A stretch of DNA of 64,000 nt from RBG-16-66-20 sp049651845. Lineage in GTDB: Bacteria > Pseudomonadota > Gammaproteobacteria > Burkholderiales > SG8-39. Of this stretch, positions 1 through 7,235 are shown one piece after another (the first letter of the stretch is position 1; every line of letters begins with the position of its first letter). Position numbers and translations under genes: made by a program. The notes under the pieces were generated by a model. That model had not been told where the DNA came from, did no database searches, and saw nothing but the letters and a program-made list of their open reading frames with translations. The DNA lies in contig JBASCW010000046.1 in assembly GCA_049651845.1 (NCBI GenBank), forward strand, positions 43,341-107,340. The letters run 5' to 3'.

Positions 1-156
1 ACCTTCCTGGACGATCTCGGCCTGCGCTCGCTGCAGGAGCTGCCGCCGCTGGAGGAGATCGCCCGCACGCTGCAGCTCGAGCCCGCCAGCGCGCAGCCGG
101 CGGCGAATGAACCCGTCCAAGAGACCGCCGCACCCGCTGCCGGATCCCTCCAGTAG
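1..156 (+). CDS. scpB: ScpB, C-terminal end (partial)
   Basis: The window opens inside this gene; 51 codons remain before a TAG stop at 154-156. The first residues contain GLRSLQELPPL, which fits the last winged-helix segment of segregation and condensation protein B, followed by a loose Ala/Pro/Glu-rich tail. ScpB works with ScpA and the SMC protein (encoded here at 16640) in chromosome condensation. The scpB-rluB order is common in proteobacteria and supports the call. Its last 50 bases overlap the start of rluB in another frame. The family assignment rests on a short fragment plus context. Confidence 0.75.
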   Translation, partial: TFLDDLGLRSLQELPPLEEIARTLQLEPASAQPAANEPVQETAAPAAGSLQ

Positions 157-904
157 CCCTTCCGGGGAGAGGATCCAGAAGCTGCTCGCCGCGGCCGGCT
201 TCGGCTCGCGACGCGAGATCGAGACCTGGATCGTCGCCGGCCGGGTGACGGTCCGGGGTCAGGTCGCGAAGCTCGGCGACCGGGCAAGGCCAGGCGACGT
301 GGTGCTGCTCGACGGCAAGGAGATCAAGTTCGGCGAGAGCAAGGCTCTGCCGCGCGTCGTCGCCTATCACAAGCCCGTAGGAGAGCTGGTCACGCGCAAG
401 GATCCGCAGGGCCGACCTACGGTGTTCGACAAGCTGCCCAAGCTCAGTCCCGGGCGCTGGGTCTCGGTCGGGCGCCTCGACTTCAACACCTCGGGGCTGC
501 TGCTGTTCACCGATTCGGGCGAGCTCGCCAACCAGCTCATGCATCCGCGCGGCGAGATCGAGCGCGAGTACGAAGTGCGCGTCCAGGGCGGCCTGGGCGC
601 GGAAGCGGTCCGGCGATTGCTCGAAGGCGTCGAGCTCGAGGATGGACCGGCGAAGTTCAAGCGCCTGGAGCCCTTGCAGGGGAGGAAGGACAGCGGCACC
701 AACCGCTGGTACCGCGCGGTCCTCGCCGAGGGCCGCAACCGCGAGGTGCGGCGCATGGTCGAGGCCGCCGGCGGGCGCGTCAGCCGCCTAGTGCGCGTGC
801 GCTTCGGCCCGGTGGCGCTGCCGCTCGACCTGGCAGCCGGACGCTCGCTGGAACTGGGCGCCCGGGCGGTCGAGGAGATTGTCCGGACCGCGAAAAGCTG
901 TTAA
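107..904 (+). CDS. rluB: 23S rRNA pseudouridine synthase RluB
   Basis: RsuA-family pseudouridine synthase, expected to modify U2605 of 23S rRNA. An S4 RNA-binding domain lies at about residues 21-68 (RIQKLLAAAGFGSRREIE). The catalytic domain carries the family signature GRLDFNTSGLLLFT with the catalytic aspartate at residue 125, and the later NREVRRM segment is also typical. At 265 residues it is somewhat shorter than E. coli RluB. The ATG at 107 is the only plausible start before the S4 domain and overlaps the end of scpB by 50 bases, which suggests coupled translation. The closely related RluE/RluF/RsuA enzymes are less likely because of the scpB neighbourhood. Confidence 0.9.
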   Translation: MNPSKRPPHPLPDPSSSPSGERIQKLLAAAGFGSRREIETWIVAGRVTVRGQVAKLGDRARPGDVVLLDGKEIKFGESKALPRVVAYHKPVGELVTRKDPQGRPTVFDKLPKLSPGRWVSVGRLDFNTSGLLLFTDSGELANQLMHPRGEIEREYEVRVQGGLGAEAVRRLLEGVELEDGPAKFKRLEPLQGRKDSGTNRWYRAVLAEGRNREVRRMVEAAGGRVSRLVRVRFGPVALPLDLAAGRSLELGARAVEEIVRTAKSC

Positions 905-907
905 ACT
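879..907 (+). promoter_or_regulatory. Putative sigma70 promoter for rimP-nusA-infB
   Basis: A -35-like TTGTCC (879-884) and a -10-like TAAACT (902-907) are separated by 17 bases, inside the last codons and stop of rluB. Transcription would begin near 914, just ahead of the hairpin at 926-949. Seen by eye only. Confidence 0.45.
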
Positions 908-925
908 TCAAGTCGTTTCAGAAAC

Positions 926-949
926 AAATGGGCCTCGCGCCCATTTTTT
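926..949 (+). terminator. Intrinsic terminator or attenuator ahead of rimP
   Basis: AAATGGGC (926-933) pairs perfectly with GCCCATTT (939-946) around a five-base loop and runs into a T tract ending at 949. It sits after the rluB stop and about 10 bases after the start expected from the promoter at 879-907. It can therefore end rluB transcripts and, if that promoter is real, act as an attenuator of the rimP-nusA operon. NusA binds nascent RNA at such hairpins, so autoregulation is an attractive inference. Confidence 0.75.
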
Positions 950-983
950 GTTTGTGCGGTCGTTTTGGGGCGTGGCAGCGGGC

Positions 984-1451
984 ATGGCGGCGATGGCTGA
1001 AGTGGCGGAAAGGACCCTGGCGGGCATGGGGTTCGAGCTGGTGGACGCCCGGGCGTCGGGCGGAGGGCGTTTCCTGACCATCTTCATCGACCGGCCCGCG
1101 GGTATCAATGCGGGCATCACGGTGGAAGACTGCGCCGATGTCAGCCGGCAGCTTTCGCGGGTGTTCGAGGTCGAGGGCATCGACTACGACCGGCTGGAAG
1201 TGTCGTCGCCGGGGCTCGACCGGCCGCTGCGCAAGGCGGCCGATTTCGAGCGCTTCGCGGGCCGCCGCGTGGACGTGAAGATGCGCGGCGCGGACGCGAG
1301 CGGCCGCCGGCGCTACAGCGGCCTGCTGCGCGGCGCGCGGGACGGCGTGGCGATGCTGGAAGTGGACGGGCGCGAAGTGGCGCTCGCGGTGAACGAAATC
1401 GACAAGGCCCGGCTGGTGCCGGACCTGCAGGACAAGAAGGAACGAAGATGA
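984..1451 (+). CDS. rimP: Ribosome maturation factor RimP
   Basis: RimP is needed for late maturation of the 30S subunit. The protein shows the family's N-terminal domain (AERTLAGMGFELVDARASGG, FLTIFIDRPAG, ITVEDCADVSRQLS), the conserved VSSPGLDRPLR junction and a C-terminal SH3-like domain. I chose the ATG at 984, giving 155 residues, close to the roughly 150 of E. coli; a second ATG at 993 is equally possible. An upstream in-frame extension to 879 would run through the terminator hairpin and is rejected. Its stop overlaps the nusA start by four bases (ATGA), the usual rimP-nusA coupling. Confidence 0.92.
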   Translation: MAAMAEVAERTLAGMGFELVDARASGGGRFLTIFIDRPAGINAGITVEDCADVSRQLSRVFEVEGIDYDRLEVSSPGLDRPLRKAADFERFAGRRVDVKMRGADASGRRRYSGLLRGARDGVAMLEVDGREVALAVNEIDKARLVPDLQDKKERR

Positions 1452-2974
1452 GCCGGGAAATACTGCTGCTGGTGGACGCGCTGGCGCGCGAGAAGAACGT
1501 GAACCGGGACACCGTGTTCGGTGCCCTGGAGCTTGCGCTCGCCTCGGCGACCAAGAAGCGCTTTGCCGAGGACGTGGACGTGCGCGTCGCCATCGACCGC
1601 AACACCGGCAACTACGAGGCCTTCCGGCGCTGGCACGTGGTGCCCGACGACACGCCGGAATGGAACACCGCGCAGATGCTGTCGCTGGAAGAGGCGCAGG
1701 ACCGCAAGCCCGACGCGGTGATGGACGAGTATCTCGAGCAGCCGATCGAGAACGTGCCCTTCGGCCGCATCGGCGCGCAGACCGCCAAGCAGGTGATCCT
1801 GCAGCGCATCCGGGATGCCGAGCGCGAGCAGATCCTGAACGACTTCCTGTCGCGCGGCGACGAGCTCGTGACCGGCACCGTGAAGCGCATGGAGCGTGGC
1901 AGCGCGATCGTCGAGTCCGGGCGCCTGGAGGCGGTGCTGCCGCGCGAGAACATGATCCCCAAGGAGAACCTGCGCGTGGGCGACCGCGTGCGCGCCTGGG
2001 TGGCGAAGATCGACCGCGGCGCGCGCGGCCCGCAGCTGATCCTGTCGCGCACCGCGCCGCAGTTCATCATGAAGCTGTTCGAGCTCGAGGTGCCGGAGAT
2101 CGAGGAAGGCCTGCTCGAGATCAAGTCGGCCGCCCGCGACCCGGGCGTGCGCGCCAAGATCGCCGTGCACACCAACGACCGGCGCATCGACCCGATCGGC
2201 ACCTGCGTCGGCATGCGCGGCTCGCGCGTGCAGGCGGTCACGCAGGAGCTCGCCGGCGAGCGCGTGGACATCGTGCTCTGGTCGGCCGACCCGGCGACCT
2301 TCGTGATCGGCGCGCTCGCGCCGGCCGAGGTGAGCTCGATCCTGGTGGACGAGGAAAAGCACGCGATGGACGTGGTGGTGGACGAGGAGAACCTCGCGAT
2401 CGCCATCGGCCGCAGCGGGCAGAACGTGCGGCTCGCCTCCGAGCTCACCGGCTGGACCATCAACCTGATGACGCAGGAAGAGTCCACCAAGAAGCAGGAG
2501 GAGGAGAGCACGCGCACCAAGCAGCTGTTCATGGAGCGCCTCGACGTGGACGAGGAAGTCGCCGACATCCTGATCCAGGAAGGTTTCTCGACGCTCGAGG
2601 AAGTCGCCTACGTGCCGATCAACGAGATGCTCGAGATCGAGGCGTTCGACGAGAACACCGTGAACGAGCTGCGCAGCCGCGCGCGCAACGCGCTGCTGGT
2701 GCAGGCGATCGCGAGCGAGGAGTCGATCGACGGCATCGACCAGAAGCTGCTGCAGCTCGAAGGCATGGACACGCAGCTGGCCGCCAAGCTCGCCGCGCAG
2801 GGCGTGAAGACGCGCGACGACCTCGCCGACCTGGCGGTGGACGAGCTTTCGGAGATGACCGGCATTGATCCCGAGAAGGCGAAGACCCTGATCATGGCCG
2901 CGCGCGCGCACTGGTTCGCGGACGAGGCAGGCACCGCCGCTGCAGCCCCTGCTTCGCAGAAGGGAACCGCGTAA
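1448..2974 (+). CDS. nusA: Transcription termination/antitermination factor NusA
   Basis: NusA binds RNA polymerase and nascent RNA to modulate pausing, termination and antitermination. Order of domains: N-terminal polymerase-binding domain, S1 domain from about residue 137 (VTGTVKRMERGSAIVE), KH1 near 250 (IGTCVGMRGSRVQAV), KH2 near 317 (IAIGRSGQNVRLASELTGW), then two acidic helix-hairpin repeats (about 355-415 and 430-495). The presence of both acidic repeats matches the long proteobacterial form; 508 residues against 495 in E. coli. It starts in a four-base overlap with rimP, and infB follows after one base, so the three genes form one operon. Confidence 0.97.
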   Translation: MSREILLLVDALAREKNVNRDTVFGALELALASATKKRFAEDVDVRVAIDRNTGNYEAFRRWHVVPDDTPEWNTAQMLSLEEAQDRKPDAVMDEYLEQPIENVPFGRIGAQTAKQVILQRIRDAEREQILNDFLSRGDELVTGTVKRMERGSAIVESGRLEAVLPRENMIPKENLRVGDRVRAWVAKIDRGARGPQLILSRTAPQFIMKLFELEVPEIEEGLLEIKSAARDPGVRAKIAVHTNDRRIDPIGTCVGMRGSRVQAVTQELAGERVDIVLWSADPATFVIGALAPAEVSSILVDEEKHAMDVVVDEENLAIAIGRSGQNVRLASELTGWTINLMTQEESTKKQEEESTRTKQLFMERLDVDEEVADILIQEGFSTLEEVAYVPINEMLEIEAFDENTVNELRSRARNALLVQAIASEESIDGIDQKLLQLEGMDTQLAAKLAAQGVKTRDDLADLAVDELSEMTGIDPEKAKTLIMAARAHWFADEAGTAAAAPASQKGTA

Positions 2975-2975
2975 C

Positions 2976-5540
2976 GTGGCTCAAACCAGCGTCGCCCAGT
3001 TCGCCAGCGAGCTCAAAGTCCCGCCTTCGGTGCTGCTCGAGCAGCTGCGCGCGGCCGGCGTGGAGAAGCGCGTCGCCGAGGACTCGCTCAGCGAGCAGGA
3101 CAAGGCGCGTCTGCTGGAGTACCTGCGCAAGTCGCACGGCTCGATTGAGCCCAAGAACAAGATCACGCTGACGCGCAAGCAGACCAGCGAGATCAAGAAG
3201 TCCGATTCCACCGGCAAGGCGCGCACCATCCAGGTCGAGGTGCGCAAGAAGCGCGTGTTCGTGAAGCGCGACCCGTCCGAGCTGGCCGCGGCAGCGACCG
3301 CGGCGGAGATGCCCGCACCCGCGACCGCGCCGCCGCCGGCCCCGGCAGCGCCGGTGCCGGCCGGCCCGGATGCGAAAGAACTGGAGCTGCGCGCCGAGGA
3401 ACAGCGCCGCCAGCAGCAGCTGTCCGAGATCCAGGCCGCCGAGCTGCGCGAGAAGCAGGAACGCGAGAAGCGTGAGGCCGAGCACAAGCAGGCGGAACGC
3501 GCCGCTCCCGCGCCGGCGACTCCGGCAGCGCCGGCAGCGCCGGCCAAGGACGGTACCTTGCACGCGCCCAAGGCCGGCGAGCCGAAGACCGACAAGAAGG
3601 CGAAAAAGATCAAGCAGACCACGATCCTGCGCGACGACTCGGTGCGCCGCAGGCAGATCAAGACGCGTGGCGACATGGGCGGCGGCGTTGCGGGCTGGCA
3701 TGGCCGCGGCGGACGCCATCGCGGCGCAAGCGCACCCGCGCAGGGCGAAACCACGTTTGCCGCGCCCACCGAGCCGGTGGTGCGCGACATCGCGGTGCCG
3801 GAAACCATCACGGTGGGCGATCTCGCCCACCGCATGTCGGTCAAGGCGGTCGAGGTCATCAAGGTGCTCATGAAGCTGGGCAGCATGGCCACCATCAACC
3901 AGGTGCTCGACCAGGAAACCGCGATGATCGTGGTCCAGGAGATGGGCCATACCGCCAAGGCGGCGAAGCTCGAGGATCCGGAGGCTTACCTGGTCGCAGG
4001 ATCGGAAGGCGAGGGTGTCAATGCCGTGCCGCGACCGCCGGTGGTCACGGTGATGGGCCACGTCGATCACGGCAAGACTTCGCTGCTCGACTACATCCGC
4101 ACCACCAAGGTCGCCGCGGGCGAGGCGGGCGGCATCACGCAGCACATCGGGGCGTATCACGTCGAGACGCCGCGCGGCGTCATCACCTTCCTGGACACGC
4201 CGGGCCACGAGGCGTTTACCGCCATGCGCGCGCGCGGCGCCAAGGTCACCGACATCGTGGTGCTGGTGGTCGCGGCCGACGACGGTGCGATGCCGCAGAC
4301 CATCGAAGCCATCGCGCATGCCAAGGCAGCGGAAGTGCCGCTGGTGGTGGCGATCAACAAGATCGACAAGCACGAAGCCAATCCCGAACGCGTGAAGCAG
4401 GACCTGCTGCAGCACGGCGTCGTGCCCGAGGACCTGGGCGGCGAATCGCCGGTGGTGCCGGTGTCGGCAAAGACCGGCGCCGGAATCGACGCGCTGCTGG
4501 AGCAGATCCTGCTGCAGGCCGAAGTGCTGGAACTGAAGGCGCCCGTGGATGCTCCCGCCAAGGGCGTGGTGATCGAAGCGCGCCTCGACAAGGGACGCGG
4601 CCCGGTGGCGACGCTGCTGGTGCAGTCCGGCACGCTCAAGCGCGGCGATGTGGTGGTGGCAGGCGCGGTCTATGGGCGGGTGCGCGCCATGCTGGACGAG
4701 AACGGCAAGACCGTGCAGAGCGCGGGGCCTTCGATCCCGGTCGAGATTCAGGGCCTGTCGGACGTGCCGCGCGCCGGCGAGGAGGTGGTGGTGCTCACCG
4801 ACGAGAAGAAGGCGCGCGAAGTCGCCTTGTTCCGCCAGGGCAAGTATCGTGACGTCAAGCTCTCCAAGCAGCAGGCGACGAAGCTGGAGAACATGTTCGC
4901 GCAGATGGGCGAGGGCGGCGGCGTCTCGAAGACGCTGGCGCTGCTGATCAAGTCCGATGTGCAGGGCTCCCAGGAAGCGCTCGCGCATGCGCTCACGCGC
5001 CTGTCGACGGATGAGGTCAAGGTGGCCGTGGTGCACGCCGGCGTCGGGGGCATCACCGAGTCCGATGTCAACCTGGCGCTGGCTTCGCGCGCCGTGATCA
5101 TCGGCTTCAACACGCGCGCCGACGCGACCGCACGCAAGCTGATCGAATCGGCAGGCGTGGACGTGCGCTACTACAACGTCATCTACGACGCTGTCGAGGA
5201 AGTGAAGGCCGCGCTCTCGGGCATGCTCGCGCCCGAGCGCAAGGAGAGCGTCATCGGCATGGTGGAAGTGCGCCAGGTGTTCCGCATCTCCAAGGTTGGC
5301 ACGGTCGCCGGCTGCTACGTGCAGGACGGCCTGGTCAAGCGCGGCGCACAGGTGCGCGTGCTGCGCGACAACGTCGTCATCCATGCCGGCGATATTGACA
5401 CGCTCAAGCGCTTCAAGGACGACGTGCGCGAGGTCAAGGCCGGCTTCGAGTGCGGCATGTCCCTGAAGAACTTCCAGGACCTCAAGGAAGGCGACCAGTT
5501 CGAGGTCTTCGAAGTCCTCGAGGTGGCGCGCACGCTATGA
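2976..5540 (+). CDS. infB: Translation initiation factor IF-2
   Basis: GTPase that brings fMet-tRNA to the 30S subunit and promotes subunit joining. The N-terminal IF2N domain (about 1-50) is followed by a long charged and Ala/Pro-rich linker (about 55-270), a second IF2N segment, and the G domain with GHVDHGKTSLLD near residue 360, DTPGHEA and NKID. The C-terminal domains end in VFEVLEVARTL. At 854 residues it is a normal full-length proteobacterial IF-2. The start is GTG at 2976, one base after the nusA stop. Shorter isoforms from internal starts are known in E. coli but cannot be assigned here. Confidence 0.97.
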   Translation: MAQTSVAQFASELKVPPSVLLEQLRAAGVEKRVAEDSLSEQDKARLLEYLRKSHGSIEPKNKITLTRKQTSEIKKSDSTGKARTIQVEVRKKRVFVKRDPSELAAAATAAEMPAPATAPPPAPAAPVPAGPDAKELELRAEEQRRQQQLSEIQAAELREKQEREKREAEHKQAERAAPAPATPAAPAAPAKDGTLHAPKAGEPKTDKKAKKIKQTTILRDDSVRRRQIKTRGDMGGGVAGWHGRGGRHRGASAPAQGETTFAAPTEPVVRDIAVPETITVGDLAHRMSVKAVEVIKVLMKLGSMATINQVLDQETAMIVVQEMGHTAKAAKLEDPEAYLVAGSEGEGVNAVPRPPVVTVMGHVDHGKTSLLDYIRTTKVAAGEAGGITQHIGAYHVETPRGVITFLDTPGHEAFTAMRARGAKVTDIVVLVVAADDGAMPQTIEAIAHAKAAEVPLVVAINKIDKHEANPERVKQDLLQHGVVPEDLGGESPVVPVSAKTGAGIDALLEQILLQAEVLELKAPVDAPAKGVVIEARLDKGRGPVATLLVQSGTLKRGDVVVAGAVYGRVRAMLDENGKTVQSAGPSIPVEIQGLSDVPRAGEEVVVLTDEKKAREVALFRQGKYRDVKLSKQQATKLENMFAQMGEGGGVSKTLALLIKSDVQGSQEALAHALTRLSTDEVKVAVVHAGVGGITESDVNLALASRAVIIGFNTRADATARKLIESAGVDVRYYNVIYDAVEEVKAALSGMLAPERKESVIGMVEVRQVFRISKVGTVAGCYVQDGLVKRGAQVRVLRDNVVIHAGDIDTLKRFKDDVREVKAGFECGMSLKNFQDLKEGDQFEVFEVLEVARTL

Positions 5541-5559
5541 GCCGGGGGCGAATCCAGGG

Positions 5560-5910
5560 ATGAGCCGCGGGCGGCCGCAGAAGGTGGCCGACCTGATCCA
5601 GCGCGAGCTCTCCGAGCTGATCCGGCTAGAGTTGCGCGACCCGCGTGTCGGCATGGTGACCATCACCTCGGTCGATGTGTCGCCCGACTTGTCGCACGCC
5701 AAGGTGTTTTTCACTCTTTTGGATAGCAAGCTTTTGAGCGAAACAACCCGGGGGCTGCAACGTGCCGCCGGCTTCCTGCGCTCCCAGCTTTCCCACCGCA
5801 TGAACATGTACACCACCCCGGAACTGCGCTTCGTCTACGACGAGTCCGTCGAGCGCGGCGACCGGCTCTCGCAACTCATCGACAGCGTCGTCCCGCCGAA
5901 GAAGGACTGA
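5560..5910 (+). CDS. rbfA: 30S ribosome-binding factor RbfA
   Basis: Small KH-fold protein that binds the 5' helix region of 16S rRNA during 30S maturation and cold adaptation. Family features: KVADLIQRELSELI near the start, the DPRVGMVTITSVDVSPDLSHAKVF core, and LRFVYDESVERGDRLSQLI near the end; 116 residues. An upstream ATG at 5537 overlaps the infB stop and reads MSRGRIQG then stops; it looks like a near-duplicate of the true start, which reads MSRGRPQK. The rbfA stop shares one base with the truB start (TGATG). Confidence 0.95.
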   Translation: MSRGRPQKVADLIQRELSELIRLELRDPRVGMVTITSVDVSPDLSHAKVFFTLLDSKLLSETTRGLQRAAGFLRSQLSHRMNMYTTPELRFVYDESVERGDRLSQLIDSVVPPKKD

Positions 5911-6791
5911 TGCGGCGCAAGCTGGACGGCGTGCTGCTGCTCGACAAGCCCGTCGGCCCGAGCTCCAGCGCGGTACTGCAGGCCGTGAAGCGCCTGCTCG
6001 ACGCCGAGAAGGCCGGCCACGCGGGCACGCTCGATCCGATGGCCTCCGGCCTGCTGCCGCTGCTGTTCGGCGAGGCGACGAAATTCGCGCAGTTCGGCCT
6101 GGATGCGGCCAAGGAATACGTCGCGGACCTCCGGCTCGGCGTGGCCACCGAGACGGGCGACGCGGAAGGCAAGGTCACCCAGCGGCTGCCCGCGAACGTC
6201 GACGACGACAGTTTGGCGCGCGCACTGGCGCGCTTTCGCGGCCCCATCGAGCAGGTGCCGCCCATGTATTCGGCGCTCAAGCACGCAGGGCAGCCGCTTT
6301 ACGAGCTCGCGCGCGCGGGCCAGTCCGTCGAGCGTTCGCCGCGCGCGGTCAACGTGTACGAGCTCGAGCTCGTTTCCCGCAGCGCCGATCTTCTCCGCCT
6401 GCGGATCCGGTGCAGCAAGGGAACTTACGTGCGCCAGCTGGCCGTGGACCTGGGCCTCGCGCTGGGCACGGTCGCGCACGTCGAGACCCTGCGCCGGACG
6501 GCGGTGGGCGGGCTGCGGCTGGATCAGGCGGTGTCGCTGGACGACCTGCAGGCGCTGGGCGACCAAGGGCGCCGCGCATGGCTGCTGCCTGCCGACCGCC
6601 TGCTCGAGCACCTGCCGCGCGTGGAGCTGGACGAGCCGCTCGCGGCGCGCTTCCGCCAGGGGCAGGCAGTCCGCGCCGCCGCCGCCGCCCCAGGCCCCTG
6701 CCGCGTCTATGTCGGCGGGGCGCTGCTGGGGGTGGGCGAGGGCAAGGCCGGGGGCGAATTGCAGCCCGCCCGACTGATTGCAAGGGCCTGA
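5910..6791 (+). CDS. truB: tRNA pseudouridine-55 synthase TruB
   Basis: Makes pseudouridine 55 in the T-loop of tRNAs. The signature GHAGTLDPMASGLL places the catalytic aspartate at residue 42; KEYVADLRLGVATETGDAEG, PPMYSALKHAGQPLYELAR and CSKGTYVRQLA are further family motifs. A short C-terminal PUA-like domain completes a 293-residue protein, close to the usual 300. It starts at the last base of the rbfA stop. rpsO follows with its own promoter, as in other proteobacteria. Confidence 0.95.
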   Translation: MRRKLDGVLLLDKPVGPSSSAVLQAVKRLLDAEKAGHAGTLDPMASGLLPLLFGEATKFAQFGLDAAKEYVADLRLGVATETGDAEGKVTQRLPANVDDDSLARALARFRGPIEQVPPMYSALKHAGQPLYELARAGQSVERSPRAVNVYELELVSRSADLLRLRIRCSKGTYVRQLAVDLGLALGTVAHVETLRRTAVGGLRLDQAVSLDDLQALGDQGRRAWLLPADRLLEHLPRVELDEPLAARFRQGQAVRAAAAAPGPCRVYVGGALLGVGEGKAGGELQPARLIARA

Positions 6792-6806
6792 AATACCGAG
6801 AAAAAC

Positions 6807-6835
6807 TTGTAATCGGGCGGCACTATCGCTAGAAT
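6807..6835 (+). promoter_or_regulatory. Sigma70 promoter for rpsO
   Basis: TTGTAA (6807-6812) and TAGAAT (6830-6835) are spaced by exactly 17 bases in the truB-rpsO gap, with transcription expected near 6842. The AG-rich stretch just before the ATG at 6875 serves as ribosome binding site. Confidence 0.7.
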
Positions 6836-6874
6836 CCCGGCCTCACAGTCGAGCCTTAAAAGAGAGAAGAGCAC

Positions 6875-7144
6875 ATGAGTTTGCAGGTTGCGCAGAAAGC
6901 GCAAGTCGTCAAGCAGTACCAGCGGGCCGGCAACGATACCGGCTCCCCGGAAGTGCAGATCGCGCTGCTCACCGAGCGCATCAACGGCCTGACCGAGCAC
7001 TTCAAGTCGCACGTCAAGGACTTCCATTCGCGCCGCGGCCTGCTCAAGATGGTGAGCCAGCGGCGCAAGCTGCTCGATTACCTGAAGCGCAGCGACGCCG
7101 ACAAGTACCGCTCGGTGATCGAACGCCTCGGACTGCGCAAGTAA
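6875..7144 (+). CDS. rpsO: 30S ribosomal protein S15
   Basis: S15 binds the central domain of 16S rRNA early in 30S assembly. The 89-residue protein has the family length and core: TGSPEVQIALLTERINGLTEH, KDFHSRRGLLKMVSQRRKLLDYL, and a YRSVIERLGLRK end. It has its own promoter (6807-6835) and is followed by a strong intrinsic terminator (7179-7207) before pnp. In E. coli S15 represses its own translation through a leader pseudoknot; I could not identify an equivalent in the short leader here. Confidence 0.97.
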   Translation: MSLQVAQKAQVVKQYQRAGNDTGSPEVQIALLTERINGLTEHFKSHVKDFHSRRGLLKMVSQRRKLLDYLKRSDADKYRSVIERLGLRK

Positions 7145-7178
7145 GCGCCATTCCCCTTTCCTGAATGCCGTAGCAACG

Positions 7179-7207
7179 AACGCTCATCGGGTCGATGAGC
7201 GTTTTTT
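7179..7207 (+). terminator. Intrinsic terminator after rpsO
   Basis: A perfect ten-base stem, AACGCTCATC (7179-7188) with GATGAGCGTT (7194-7203), closes a five-base loop and runs into a T tract to 7207. It lies between rpsO and pnp and would limit read-through. Confidence 0.9.
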
Positions 7208-7235
7208 GTTCGCGTCCCATACCTGAGGATTACCT

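Noticed and set aside
3290..3560. Ala/Pro-rich repeats in infB as a mobile or repeat element
   Set aside because: Normal variable linker of IF-2 in GC-rich proteobacteria.
2892..5384. 830-residue open frame on the minus strand opposite infB
   Set aside because: Composition is a His/Arg/Leu-rich shadow of a high-GC gene, without domains; infB on the plus strand is certain.
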